Under the pieces are notes generated by a model that saw nothing but the letters and a program-made list of their open reading frames with translations, did not search any database and was not told the DNA's origin. Below, one piece after another: positions 33,125 through 42,045 of a DNA stretch of 64,000 bases. Each line of letters begins with the position of its first letter. The first letter of the stretch is position 1. The position numbers and the translations under genes were made by a program. Source of the stretch: Desulfofundulus thermobenzoicus (lineage in GTDB: Bacteria > Bacillota > Desulfotomaculia > Desulfotomaculales > Desulfovirgulaceae); assembly GCF_009428905.1 (NCBI RefSeq), contig NZ_WHYR01000008.1, forward strand, positions 1 through 64,000, read 5' to 3'.

Positions 33125-35042
33125 CCCGTTTATATACGCCCGGGCCATCCGCCCGGTGAAAGGCAGGAACATGGTGATTACTTTGGTTGGGGGAAGTGAT
33201 TTATTTTCAATCCCACTTCCCACTTCCCACTTCCCACCTCTCACCTCTCAAATAGCTTCCAGCATGGCCAGGAGTTGCGCCTTTTCGTACCCCTTCTGCC
33301 GGGAGGCGCCGTTGGGACAGGCGGCCACACAGGCGCCGCAGCCCTGGCACAGGGCGGCGTTGACCTCCACCACCCGCCGCACCGGGTCCAGGCTCCGGGC
33401 CTGATAGTCGCACACCTTCAGGCACATGCCGCAACCCACACAACGCCGGGGGTTGACCGTGGCCGTTTCCGCCACATTGGCCAGCCGGTCTCTGGCCAGC
33501 AGGGTCACCGCCCGCATGGCCGCCGCGTTGGCCTGGGTGATGCATTCCCCCAGCAGCCCCGGGGAGTGGGCCAGCCCGCACAGGTACATCCCTTCGGCGG
33601 CAAAGTCCACCGGCCGCAGTTTCATGTGCGCTTCCAGGAAGAAGCCGTCGCCGTTCAAGGGTACCTTGAACAGCTGGCTCAGCCGGGCGTTGTCTTCCCC
33701 CGGCACCACCCCGGTGCTCAATACCAGCAGGTCCGGTTCTATGGCCAGCTCCGCCCCCAGCACGGGATCGGCGACCCGCACCACCAGGCCGTCGCCAGCC
33801 GCCTCCACCACCGGTTTTTGTTCCACCCCGTACCGGATGAATATGATGCCCTTTTGCCGGGCCGCGGTGTAGTATTGCTCGTTCAACCCGTATACCCGGA
33901 TGTCCCGGTACAGGATGAAGATCCGGACCCGGGGGTCCAGCTCCTTCAGCTTCAGCGCGTTCTTTATGGCCTGGCTGCAGCAGATGCGGCTGCAGTAGGG
34001 CCGCTGGTCCGTCCGGGAGCCCACGCACTGGATCATGACCACCGTGCCCAGGTCATTTGCTTCCCCCCGGTGCAGCCGTTCTTCCAGTTCCCGCTGGGTG
34101 ACCACCGCCGGGTGTTTCCCGTACAGGTATTCTTCCGTGCGGGCTTCCCGGGCGCCGGTGGCGATCACCACCGCCCCGTGTTCTATGGCCATTTCCCCCG
34201 CCGGTGTTTTGATCCGGCTGTGGTAGTTCCCCGGGTAGCCCCCGGCTTCCACCACCGTGCTGCCGGTGTACACCCGGATCAGGGGGTGGCCGGTGACCTT
34301 TTCCGTTAATTCCCGCAAATACCGCTGCGGGTCGGATCCCCCCAGGGTGTAGTAAAGATGCCGGGCGTTGCCCCCCAGGGCTTCTTCCTTTTCCACCAGG
34401 TGGGTCCGGTAGCCCTGTTCGGCCAGGGAGAGGGCCGCCGTCAGACCAGCCACCCCGCCCCCCACCACCAGGGCGCTGCGGTTGATGCCGGTGTATGTCT
34501 GGCCGATGGGGGTGAGCAGGCGTACCCGGGCCACCGCCATGCGCACCAGGTCCTTCGCCTTGGCCGTGGCTGCCGCCGGCTGATCCCGGTGCACCCAGGA
34601 GGAGTGCTCCCGGATGTTTACGTGCTCGTACAGGTGGGGGTTCAGCCCCGCCTCCTTCAACACGCTCTGGAACAGGGGGGCGTGGGTGCGGGGGGTGCAC
34701 GAGGCCACCACCACCCGGTTCAAACGGTGCTCGCCGATGCATTTTTTAATTTCTTCCACACTGTCCTGGGCGCAGGTGAAGAGGAACTCCCGGGCGTAGA
34801 CCACCCCGGGCAGGGTCCGGGCGTACTCCACCACTTCCGGCACCCGCACCACACTGCCGATGTTGATACCGCAGTTGCAGACAAAGACCCCCACCCGGGG
34901 CGGCTCCCTGTGCACGTCCCTTTCCGGGGGATATTCCTTGACCCGGGTTTCGCTGTGCCGGGCGGCGCTCAGCAGGCGGGATACATAACCGGCCGCCGCG
35001 CTGGCCGCGGTGACCGTCTCCGGTATGTCTCTGGGGCCGGCA
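33125..35042. repeat. 1.9-kb direct repeat, copy B (3' part of the fused hdrA)
   Basis: Partner of 29838-31742. An extra 13 bases of the CCCACTT heptad array are present here (33210-33245), so the array length differs between copies. Confidence 0.9.
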
Positions 35043-37660
35043 AAAATGCCGCTCGCATAGACCCCCGGCACCGGAGTCACTCCGGGGGTGAACTCGTCGC
35101 AGCGGCAAAAGCCCGTTTCATCCATGGCGACTCCGGCGGCGGCAGCCACCTCCCCGGCCTGCTCCCCGGCCTTAAAGCCCACTGAGAGCACCACCAGGTC
35201 AAATTCCTCCTCCTGCACCCGCCCGTCGGGGAGGGCGTAACGGATGCGCAGGTTCCCGTCCTCCCCCCCGTTCACCTCATAAATGCGGCTGCGCACAAAG
35301 CGCACGCCCTGCTCCCGTGCCCGGCGGTAGTAGCGCTCAAAGTCCTTGCCGTAGGTGCGCATATCCATGAAAAAGATGGTGGCCTGCAGGGGATGGTGGC
35401 TGTGCTCCATGGCAATGACCGCTTCTTTGATGGCGTACATGCAGCAAACCGACGAGCAGTAGTCGTGGCCGATGCGCACATTGCGGGAGCCCACGCACTG
35501 TATCCAGGCGATGCGGCGGGGCTCCTTCCCGTCGGAAGGCCGCACCAGGTGGCCCTGGTAGGGTCCGGAGGCGCTTAAAATGCGCTCGAACTGGATGCCG
35601 GTGATTACGTTGGCATACCGGCCGTAACCGTAGTAAGGCAGCTGCGACGGGTCGAAGGTTTCCGCGCCGGGGCTTAAAATCACCGCCCCCACATCCAGAG
35701 CCAGCTCCTCATCCCGCATTTCGTGATCTATGGCTCCGGCCAGGCACACCTTCACGCATTCCCGGCATTCCGAACATACGGCACAGTTCAGGCAGCGTTC
35801 CGCCTCCGCCCGGGCCTCTTCCGGAATAAAGGTCCTCGCCTCTTCCACAAACCCCTTCACCCGCTCTGCGGGCTCCAGGTGGGCCACGGGCAGGGGTTTG
35901 CCTGGCGGGATATCCCCGGCCGCCTGGCGCATGGGGGCGATCTCTTCCGCGGGCACCCTGAACCGCCGGCCTTCCCGCAGGTCCTGCCCGGTCAGATAAC
36001 GGTGGATGGATTCAGCCGCGACTTTACCGGCGGCAATGGCGTCAATCACCGTTTTGGGTCCGGTGACACAGTCACCTCCGGCAAAGACGCCCGGGACGGG
36101 GGTGGCCAGGGTTTCCGGGTCGGCGGTCAACGTCCGGCCGGCAGGCAGCCGGCCGTTCAAACCGGACAGGTCGGGCTGCTGCCCCGTGGCCAGGATGACC
36201 GTATCCACGTCCAGCAGGAATTCGCTGCCCGCCACCGGCACCGGGCGCGGGCGGCCGCCCTCCGCCGCCTCTTCCAACCGGTTCCGCACGCACTCCACCC
36301 GCGCCACCCGGCCCTCCCGGCCGATGAACCGGATGGGGCTGGTGAGCATCATGAACCGGACGCCTTCCTCCCGGGCCGCCTGCCTTTCCTCCGGCAGGGC
36401 GGTGATTTCCCCTTCGGAACGGCGGTACAATATGTAAACTTCCTCCGCCCCCAGGCGCACGGCCGTACGGGCGCAGTCCATGGCCGTGTTGCCCCCGCCG
36501 ATGACGGCCACCCGCCGACCCACGGCCACCGGTTCGCCCAGGGCCACCCGGCGCAGGAAGGACACGCCCTGTTCCACCCCGGCCAGGTCTTCCCCCGGCA
36601 GGCCGGGGGAATTGCCCTTATGTGCCCCCAGAGCCACAAAGATGGCCTGATAGTTCTCCTGCAGGCCTTCCAGGGTGATCTCCCGGCCCAGGCGGGTGTT
36701 AAACCGAAATTCCACCCCCAGGCGGGCCAGCAGGTCCACCTCCAGGTCCACCCACTTTTTGGGCAGGCGGTACTCGGGGATACCCACCCGCATCATGCCC
36801 CCGGCCGCGGGCAGCGCCTCAAAGACGGTGACCCGGTAGCCCCTTAATACCAGCTGGTAGGCGGCGGACAGGCCGGCCGGTCCGGCGCCCACCACGGCCA
36901 CCTTTTCCCGGCGGGGCTCCCCCACCTCCGGCAGGGGCAGGGAGTCCAGGTCCCGGTAGGCCTCTTCGGCGGCAAAGCGCTTCAGCGCCCGGATGTTCAC
37001 CGCCCCGTCCACGGCGGCCCGGTGGCAGGCGGACTGGCAGGGGTGGGTGCAGATGCGGCCGCAAATGGCCGGAAAGGGATTATCCCGGTAGATGGTCTGC
37101 CAGGCTTCCACATGCCTGCCGCTTTTGATCAGCTGCACGTAACCCTGCACGTTTACGCCGGCCGGGCAGGCCGCCCGGCAGGGGGAGACACCCCGTTTGT
37201 CAATGGCATAGGCTCCCGGGGTGGCCTGGGGAAAGAGCTTGTAAACGGCCTTTCGCTTGCCCAGACCGGCATCGAATTCATTGTCCACTTCCACCGGGCA
37301 GACCCGGGCGCATTCGCCGCATCCGGTGCATTTATTTAAATCCACATAGCGGGCTTTTTGCTTCAAAAAGGCACGAAAATTGCCTGGCTGACCTTTAAGG
37401 GCGGTCAAACGGGTGCTGGTGAGGATTTCAATATTTAAGTGCCTGCCCGTATCCACCAGTTTGGGGGAAACGATGCACATGGCGCAGTCGTTGGTGGGAA
37501 AGGTTTTGTCCAGCCGGACCATGGTACCCCCGATGGCCGGCTTTTCTTCCACCAGGTAAACCTTGAAGCCGCCTTCGGCCAGGTCCAGGGCCGCTTGCAT
37601 GCCGCTGATCCCGGCGCCCACAACCATCACCGCACCCCTGGGCCGGCTTTCCGATTCCAT
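33248..37660 (-). CDS. hdrA: HdrA fused with an internal NfnB/GltD-like NAD(P)H module, 1470 residues
   Basis: Residues 1-150 are HdrA (VVGAGISGMQAALDLAEGGF, FPTNDCAMCIVSP, CTGCGECARVCPVE). About residues 155-615 are a glutamate-synthase-small-subunit/NfnB-like module: CRAACPAGVNVQGYV, CGRICTHPCQSACHR, VAVVGAGPAGLSAAYQL, VAVIGGGNTAMDCARTA, GVFAGGDCVTGP. HdrA resumes at CLNCAVCSECRECVKVC, where the second ferredoxin motif of normal HdrA lies, and continues to two C-terminal clusters (CVGCGMCLKVC, CQGCGACVAACP). The module should bind NAD(P)H and FAD, so this protein may couple NAD(P)H with ferredoxin and the disulfide. It is first in the operon; ATG follows GGGGGAG. Confidence 0.92.
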   Translation of the reverse strand: MESESRPRGAVMVVGAGISGMQAALDLAEGGFKVYLVEEKPAIGGTMVRLDKTFPTNDCAMCIVSPKLVDTGRHLNIEILTSTRLTALKGQPGNFRAFLKQKARYVDLNKCTGCGECARVCPVEVDNEFDAGLGKRKAVYKLFPQATPGAYAIDKRGVSPCRAACPAGVNVQGYVQLIKSGRHVEAWQTIYRDNPFPAICGRICTHPCQSACHRAAVDGAVNIRALKRFAAEEAYRDLDSLPLPEVGEPRREKVAVVGAGPAGLSAAYQLVLRGYRVTVFEALPAAGGMMRVGIPEYRLPKKWVDLEVDLLARLGVEFRFNTRLGREITLEGLQENYQAIFVALGAHKGNSPGLPGEDLAGVEQGVSFLRRVALGEPVAVGRRVAVIGGGNTAMDCARTAVRLGAEEVYILYRRSEGEITALPEERQAAREEGVRFMMLTSPIRFIGREGRVARVECVRNRLEEAAEGGRPRPVPVAGSEFLLDVDTVILATGQQPDLSGLNGRLPAGRTLTADPETLATPVPGVFAGGDCVTGPKTVIDAIAAGKVAAESIHRYLTGQDLREGRRFRVPAEEIAPMRQAAGDIPPGKPLPVAHLEPAERVKGFVEEARTFIPEEARAEAERCLNCAVCSECRECVKVCLAGAIDHEMRDEELALDVGAVILSPGAETFDPSQLPYYGYGRYANVITGIQFERILSASGPYQGHLVRPSDGKEPRRIAWIQCVGSRNVRIGHDYCSSVCCMYAIKEAVIAMEHSHHPLQATIFFMDMRTYGKDFERYYRRAREQGVRFVRSRIYEVNGGEDGNLRIRYALPDGRVQEEEFDLVVLSVGFKAGEQAGEVAAAAGVAMDETGFCRCDEFTPGVTPVPGVYASGIFAGPRDIPETVTAASAAAGYVSRLLSAARHSETRVKEYPPERDVHREPPRVGVFVCNCGINIGSVVRVPEVVEYARTLPGVVYAREFLFTCAQDSVEEIKKCIGEHRLNRVVVASCTPRTHAPLFQSVLKEAGLNPHLYEHVNIREHSSWVHRDQPAAATAKAKDLVRMAVARVRLLTPIGQTYTGINRSALVVGGGVAGLTAALSLAEQGYRTHLVEKEEALGGNARHLYYTLGGSDPQRYLRELTEKVTGHPLIRVYTGSTVVEAGGYPGNYHSRIKTPAGEMAIEHGAVVIATGAREARTEEYLYGKHPAVVTQRELEERLHRGEANDLGTVVMIQCVGSRTDQRPYCSRICCSQAIKNALKLKELDPRVRIFILYRDIRVYGLNEQYYTAARQKGIIFIRYGVEQKPVVEAAGDGLVVRVADPVLGAELAIEPDLLVLSTGVVPGEDNARLSQLFKVPLNGDGFFLEAHMKLRPVDFAAEGMYLCGLAHSPGLLGECITQANAAAMRAVTLLARDRLANVAETATVNPRRCVGCGMCLKVCDYQARSLDPVRRVVEVNAALCQGCGACVAACPNGASRQKGYEKAQLLAMLEAI

Positions 37661-38065
37661 TGTGAAACTCCCCCTTTGGATGGCGTCGCCCGCAGGGTAA
37701 AGCCGACGACCCGCCCCGGCGACCGGCGGTGAAACCGGAGCGCAAAATTGGGGCGGCGGAATTCAGGCCTTACCCCCACTTTAAAGTGGAGGCGAATTTC
37801 TATGATAAGATATTCTAATAACTTCAAGAATTATTTATGATAGTTACGCCAGTACTATTGTTAGTTACATGTTATCAAAAAGACAGGGGTTTTTCAACTA
37901 TTATTGAAAAAAATTCTGCCGCTACTAAATGTCACAAACACTTTTTAGAAATTCGAACATTCGTCGGAAATCTAAAAAAATAAAAAGACCGGCCTTTTAA
38001 CCGGTCCGGAGAATAAATGAAGAAGAATACCAGCCGCGCTTACAAATGTAGCCTGTCCCCTTTTT
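37661..38065. promoter_or_regulatory. Upstream region of the Hdr operon and end of the Tmc-like unit
   Basis: It holds a 14-bp palindrome CCACTTTAAAGTGG (37776-37789), an AT-rich stretch (37800-37930) fit for a promoter (I could not fix one -35/-10 pair), and a terminator for the Tmc-like operon, GACCGG-TTAAAAGG-CCGGTC followed by TTTTTATTTTTT on the minus strand (37974-38004). The segment 37926-38018 is copied at 40875-40967. Confidence 0.55.
37926..38018. repeat. ~93-bp direct repeat with terminator, copy 1
   Basis: TAAATGTCACAAACAC..TTTTA is followed by GAACATT.GTCGG and an A-rich GACCGGCC..CCGGTCC hairpin. Roughly 80 percent identical by eye to 40875-40967. Confidence 0.7.
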
Positions 38066-39457
38066 TTACCGCACCAGGGCGTTGGCCAGCAGCTCGCTGA
38101 CGCCGGCATAACGCATGGGCAGCTTGTGGTACTTGATGATCTCCCGGAACTGGGCCTTGCAGTTGGAACAGGCACAGGCCACGATTTTCGCCCCGGTGGC
38201 TTCCAGCTGCCGTGCCTTCAGCTTCCCGTAGGTCTCCATGCGGAACTCCAGGAAGCCGCCCTTTTCCATGATGGCAAAGCCGCTGCCGCCGCCGCAGCAC
38301 AGGTTCATCTCCCGGTTGGGGCTCATCTCGCGAAAGTCCGTGCAGCAGGCCTTTAATATGCGGCGGGGCTCTTCATACATGCCCCCCAGCCGGCCGTACT
38401 TGCAGGAATCGTGGAAGGTCACCGGCTCCGTATTTTTCTGCGGGTCCACCTTGATGCGCCCCTCCCGGAGCCATTCATCCTCCAGTTCCAGGATGCTCTT
38501 CACCTCAAAGGGCCGCTCCGCGGGGGGAATAAACCGCAGGATTAAATACTTCAGCGCCTCAAATGCATGTCCGCACTCACCGATCACCAGGGTTTTGATG
38601 CCCATTTTCCTGGCTGTTTCCACCTGGGCCCTGATCACCCGGGCAAACTCGGCATCGCTGTAGAACACACCGTAATTGACGGCATCGTTAATCCCCGTAT
38701 CCGGCGAGTTGAGCGTCCAGTTCACCCCGGCCGCCGTCAGCACCTCGGCCACACCCATGACCGTTTCCACAAAGGCCAGGTAATCGCCGGCATTGTTCAT
38801 GAGCAGGTATTCCGCACCTTCTTTGTCCACCGGTATGGTCACCCGGTAGCCCCTGCTTTCTTCGATTTCATCCTCCAGAAATTCAATCATATCTTTAAAG
38901 GCCGGGGTGGACATACCGGTGGCGTTGCCCACCCGTACCTGCAGCCGGGTGCCGCGCTCCTTCAATTCATCGGGGGCGATATCACAGGCATCCAGGATTT
39001 TCCTGGCCTCCCGCACAATCACCCCGTTGTCCACAGCCACCGGGCAGACGTAGGAACAGCGCCGGCAGATGGTGCACCGGTAGATGTTTTCGGCCAGGGC
39101 GTTCAGCTTTTCTTCGGTCAGATCCTCCGCCCCCACCAGGGAGGGGAAAAGCCTTCCCGGCAGGGTAAAGTAACGCTTGTAAACCTTGCGCAGCATATCG
39201 GTGCGGAAAACGGGGTGATAGATCTCCCGGCGCCCGCTGGCCTGGTAAACCGGGCACACACCGGCACAGGTGCCGCATTTCATACAGGTGTCCAGGGAAA
39301 GGATGTAGGGCAGCCAGAAAGTCCAGTTTTCCTTTTGCTGGAGCGACTTCCGCATGGCCTGCAGGAATTTTTCCACCCGGGGCTCACCCGGCTTTAACGC
39401 TTCATCCGAAAGGACACGGTAGTCATCAAAAACTTTTTGCGCTGCTACGGCACACAT
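38066..39457 (-). CDS. HdrD/DsrK/TmcB-like iron-sulfur protein
   Basis: The product has 463 residues. Two 4Fe-4S motifs: CMKCGTCAGVCPVYQ and CTICRRCSYVCPVA. CCG-type motifs near the C-terminus: HDSCKYGR, LCCGGGSGFA, CACSNCKAQF. So it combines HdrC- and HdrB-like parts and should reduce a disulfide or donate to a cytoplasmic acceptor. Its start overlaps the stop of the membrane subunit gene (TGATG), so the two are coupled. DsrK, TmcB and HmcF share this plan. Confidence 0.88.
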   Translation of the reverse strand: MCAVAAQKVFDDYRVLSDEALKPGEPRVEKFLQAMRKSLQQKENWTFWLPYILSLDTCMKCGTCAGVCPVYQASGRREIYHPVFRTDMLRKVYKRYFTLPGRLFPSLVGAEDLTEEKLNALAENIYRCTICRRCSYVCPVAVDNGVIVREARKILDACDIAPDELKERGTRLQVRVGNATGMSTPAFKDMIEFLEDEIEESRGYRVTIPVDKEGAEYLLMNNAGDYLAFVETVMGVAEVLTAAGVNWTLNSPDTGINDAVNYGVFYSDAEFARVIRAQVETARKMGIKTLVIGECGHAFEALKYLILRFIPPAERPFEVKSILELEDEWLREGRIKVDPQKNTEPVTFHDSCKYGRLGGMYEEPRRILKACCTDFREMSPNREMNLCCGGGSGFAIMEKGGFLEFRMETYGKLKARQLEATGAKIVACACSNCKAQFREIIKYHKLPMRYAGVSELLANALVR

Positions 39458-40119
39458 CAGTGAAGCTCACCCCATTTAATCTTGTGATAAGTAAAGAACT
39501 TGGCCGCAAAGTGGGCCATGCGGGTAAAGGGCACGTAAATCAGGAATAACTCAAGCAAAAACAGCGGTATGAGGTAATCGGCCGCAAAGGATAACTCGGG
39601 CCTAAAGGTCGGCAAACTCAGGAAATAATACCTGACCCGGAAGTCCGCCAAAAAACCGCTAAATAAACTGTTGAAAGCCAGCAGGAAGATAAAAAGCAGG
39701 TTGAGATATTCAACCGGGGCCGATATTTTGCGTACTCCTGCGTCCAAAAGACGCAGTAAAAACAGCGAGAAGGAACCGGCAAGGACCAAAACTCCCCCGG
39801 TCATACCCACGTAAGGGGCAAACGAAAAGCCCAAAAGTAAAACAACCAGCCAACTAACAACAAAATAAAAACCCCAGTGCATCATAAGCGAAGGCAGCCA
39901 AAATTTACGGTTAAAAAGATAGAGACTGCGCAGGGTAAAAACTTCGGTAAACATTTCCTTTAACTGCTCCGGCACGGTATGAGGGTAAGGAAACAGCTCC
40001 CAGTGCAGGTGCATGGGGGCTTTAAACCAGTAGACTATTTTATACCCCAAACCCAAAACAAAGAAAGCAACAGCGACGTAGGGCATAACCCCGCCAATCA
40101 GATAATGCCCGAAATCCAT
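39457..40119 (-). CDS. Membrane cytochrome-b-like subunit (NarI/DsrM/TmcC-like)
   Basis: The protein has 220 residues, about six spans and several His in or near spans (MDFGHYLIGG, MMHWGFYFVV, MAHFAAKFFTYHKIKWGE). This fits the di-heme nitrate-reductase-gamma fold used by DsrM and TmcC to exchange electrons with menaquinone. Start ATG 40119 after GAGGAGG; the longer ATG frame adds 18 residues with no support. It forms one operon with the following Fe-S gene. Confidence 0.82.
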   Translation of the reverse strand: MDFGHYLIGGVMPYVAVAFFVLGLGYKIVYWFKAPMHLHWELFPYPHTVPEQLKEMFTEVFTLRSLYLFNRKFWLPSLMMHWGFYFVVSWLVVLLLGFSFAPYVGMTGGVLVLAGSFSLFLLRLLDAGVRKISAPVEYLNLLFIFLLAFNSLFSGFLADFRVRYYFLSLPTFRPELSFAADYLIPLFLLELFLIYVPFTRMAHFAAKFFTYHKIKWGELH

Positions 40120-40541
40120 AATTAACCTCCTCGGATACGAAAATAGAATTAGCGCACATAATCTTTTAAGCACTGCTTATGGTCTGAATATTCTGCCCCA
40201 GAGCCTGCAAGCCACCTGCCTTTGACCGGTTTGTTGTTTTAAGTACAAGTAAATTCTATCTATAATATTTCCTTATCTCTTCAAAAATTGTTTTACATAT
40301 TTTCGCTGTAACTTATAGAACAATGTCATTATAGCAAAGGGTTGCATGATATGCAACACATTTTAGCATATAATTTGCGTTACTTCTCAATTATGAACTT
40401 TATTCAATAAACTTAAAAGAAACAATCGAACCAGCACTTACCTTGTTTTTAGACATTATTTCACCAAAACATGGAGTAAAAGCAAGACCTCAAGTACAAA
40501 CCCTCCCCGGAGGGAGGGTTTGTGTAATTAAAAACAGGACT
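40120..40541. other. Leader and promoter region of the Tmc-like operon
   Basis: An AT-rich 422-base stretch. It contains the promoter listed next and an untranslated leader of about 200 bases with no clear structure. A hairpin of CCCTCC/GGAGGG type near 40502-40520 (CCTCCCCGGAGGGAGG) may end the cooS fragment transcript. Confidence 0.5.
40328..40357 (-). promoter_or_regulatory. Promoter with operator-like palindrome for the Tmc-like operon
   Basis: -35 TTGCAT (40356-40351) and extended -10 TGCTATAAT (box 40333-40328) are 17 bases apart. The -35 lies in the palindrome GTTGCAT-ATC-ATGCAAC (40357-40341), so a dimeric regulator could block or aid RNA polymerase. Confidence 0.65.
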
Positions 40542-40871
40542 TTAAACGGCGTGGGCATGGGAAAAAGCAGCGTGAGAACCAGCTGACAACCGCAATCCCA
40601 GGCCGGCCCGGCGCTCATTGATGGCTTCCAGGAGCTTTTCAGCCGCGGATTCGGGGTCCGGCTCCAAAATGAAGTAACCGCCGGTCAGCTCCTTAGTCCC
40701 TTCTGTAAGAATACGCTGGGCCAGGGGACCCCCCGCCACCGGGAGCAGCACACCCACGTGGGTGGGCAACCCCAGGGCCACGGCCCAGGCGCCTATGGAA
40801 ACGGCCTTTTCGTGCATTGCCTCAGCGGCCGAGGCCACCACGGGAAGCCTGTATTTAAATAAACATGTCAT
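40542..40871 (-). pseudogene. cooS: C-terminal fragment of carbon monoxide dehydrogenase catalytic subunit
   Basis: The frame has 109 residues. The stretch YRLPVVASAAEAMHEKAVSI, then GAWAVALGLPTHVGVLLPV and LTGGYFILEPDPESAAEKLL, EAINERRAGLGL matches the C-terminal end of CooS/AcsA enzymes of about 640 residues. The Ni-Fe-S cluster ligands and all the rest are missing. The fragment begins right after the repeat at 40875-40967, which suggests a rearrangement breakpoint. The last residues (RLSAGSHAAFSHAHAV) may be read-through. Confidence 0.78.
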
Positions 40872-40874
40872 TGG

Positions 40875-40967
40875 TAAATGTCACAAACACCTTTTAAAAA
40901 TTTAGAACATTGGTCGGTAACCTAAAAATAAAAAGGCCGGCCTTTCGACCGGTCCGGAAAATAAAAA
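40875..40967. repeat. ~93-bp direct repeat with terminator, copy 2
   Basis: Partner of 37926-38018. It also carries the GGCCGG-CCTTTCG-ACCGGTCC hairpin. Confidence 0.7.
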
Positions 40968-41061
40968 AGCGGTATCCGTTACCCGGTCATACCGCCTTCC
41001 GTTTCCATCTTTACCCGGATACGGGGCTTCAGAAAACAGCACTCCTTCCCTGAGCCGCCCG

Positions 41062-41146
41062 GCACTCACTGGCGTATGAGATCTTCGTAGCACTATGCCA
41101 TCAAGCATGAAACCACATATCATAAGCAGAGTAATTTCGGGCTGGT
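41062..41146. repeat. Small inverted-repeat element of the GCCCGGCACTCAC family
   Basis: GCCCGGCACTCACTGG at the left and TGGTGCCGGGC at the right bound about 60 bases. AGATCT.CGTAG, then AAGCA.AG.GTAATTT.GGG inside recurs near 2979-3040. Related ends lie near 29120 and 48420. Confidence 0.5.
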
Positions 41147-41655
41147 GCCGGGCGAAGGACCGGGGCTTTCAACAGTTCCCGTCCCTGCAATCCCCTGGCG
41201 TCATAGTACCAGGCCGGAATGATCCCCTTTCCCCTCTCCGATCCCGCCGGCCCCGATCGAGCAGCGGACAGAACCATCATACCATGCCGGGGTTCACCGG
41301 GCAGACGGGAGAGGGCGGCGTTCAACACCACCCGGTTTTCCCCGTCCGCCTCTTCAGCCGGCAGGGCCTGAAAACCCATTCGCCGGCCCAGTTTGCCCGC
41401 AATGGGTCCGGTCAAATCCCTGCCCCAATCCGCAACGATTACCGACAGATCCAGCGGCGGCACCCGGGCCAGGCAACCGGCCGCCAGCCGGCGCAGAAAA
41501 CCCTCCGCCGCCCCGTCCTGGTTGCCCAGCAGCACCACCAGTTTACCCCGGGGCTGTCCTGCGGTGTTCCGGTGGAGACCGACCAGGGAAAAAACCCGTA
41601 CCAGCATTATGGACAGCCAGACCGCAAAAAGCGCCAGCAGGAACGGCACTAACAT
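41101..41655 (-). CDS. Hypothetical membrane-anchored protein upstream of metK
   Basis: The product has about 184 residues: one N-terminal span (MLVPFLLALFAVWLSIMLVR) and a soluble part with KLVVLLGNQDGAAEGFLRRL and LDLSVIVADWGRDLTGPIAG. It looks like a Rossmann-type sugar- or nucleotide-like fold but I do not recognise the family. GGGGGTG before ATG 41655 decides the start; the frame extends far upstream through low-quality sequence. Its C-terminus overlaps a small repeat element. Confidence 0.55.
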   Translation of the reverse strand: MLVPFLLALFAVWLSIMLVRVFSLVGLHRNTAGQPRGKLVVLLGNQDGAAEGFLRRLAAGCLARVPPLDLSVIVADWGRDLTGPIAGKLGRRMGFQALPAEEADGENRVVLNAALSRLPGEPRHGMMVLSAARSGPAGSERGKGIIPAWYYDARGLQGRELLKAPVLRPAPARNYSAYDMWFHA

Positions 41656-42045
41656 TCTTTTCACCCCCATCCTCTTTTTTTCACCATATGCATGGCCGGC
41701 GAAAGGGGTGAAAGGGAAGGGCCGGCCGCCTGGAAACCACCGGCCAACCATTATCCGGTAGGGGAGCGTACCGACACGTAAAAATGCGGGTGGGCAGTTC
41801 CCCGCCCCGGTCAATACCGGGAAAGAAAAAGGCCCCGGGCCAGTCCGGAGCTTTATGGCATAAAAACCAATTTTACTGAAGACACCACGGGGAAATCCCT
41901 TTTCACCCACCGGGCCATTTTTACAGTCTGCCGGGACACCCCCTTTAGGGCAGGAAATGTCAACTGAACCGTCTCTTGACATATCCTTGTGTCAGAGAAC
42001 CGTCCCCTGACACACGCTGTCATGACACACCGTGACACACTTGTG
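41656..42045. other. metK downstream region with repeats
   Basis: No gene. It carries copies of a hairpin repeat, TGTCAG-AGAACCGTCCC-CTGACA, at 41991-42015 and again at 42045-42066, and related pieces (CTGAACCGTCTCTTGACA near 41963). Confidence 0.6.

Noticed and set aside
33200-33250. Heptad array CCCACTT as a sigma-54 or regulator site
   Set aside because: The same heptads occur in the coding part of csaB and vary in number between copies, so they look like simple repeat DNA.
35723-36847. 374-residue plus-strand frame
   Set aside because: Shadow of the NfnB-like module of the fused HdrA.
40902-41123. 73-residue minus-strand frame upstream of the cooS fragment
   Set aside because: It is made of the terminator repeat and a small inverted-repeat element; no ribosome-binding site.
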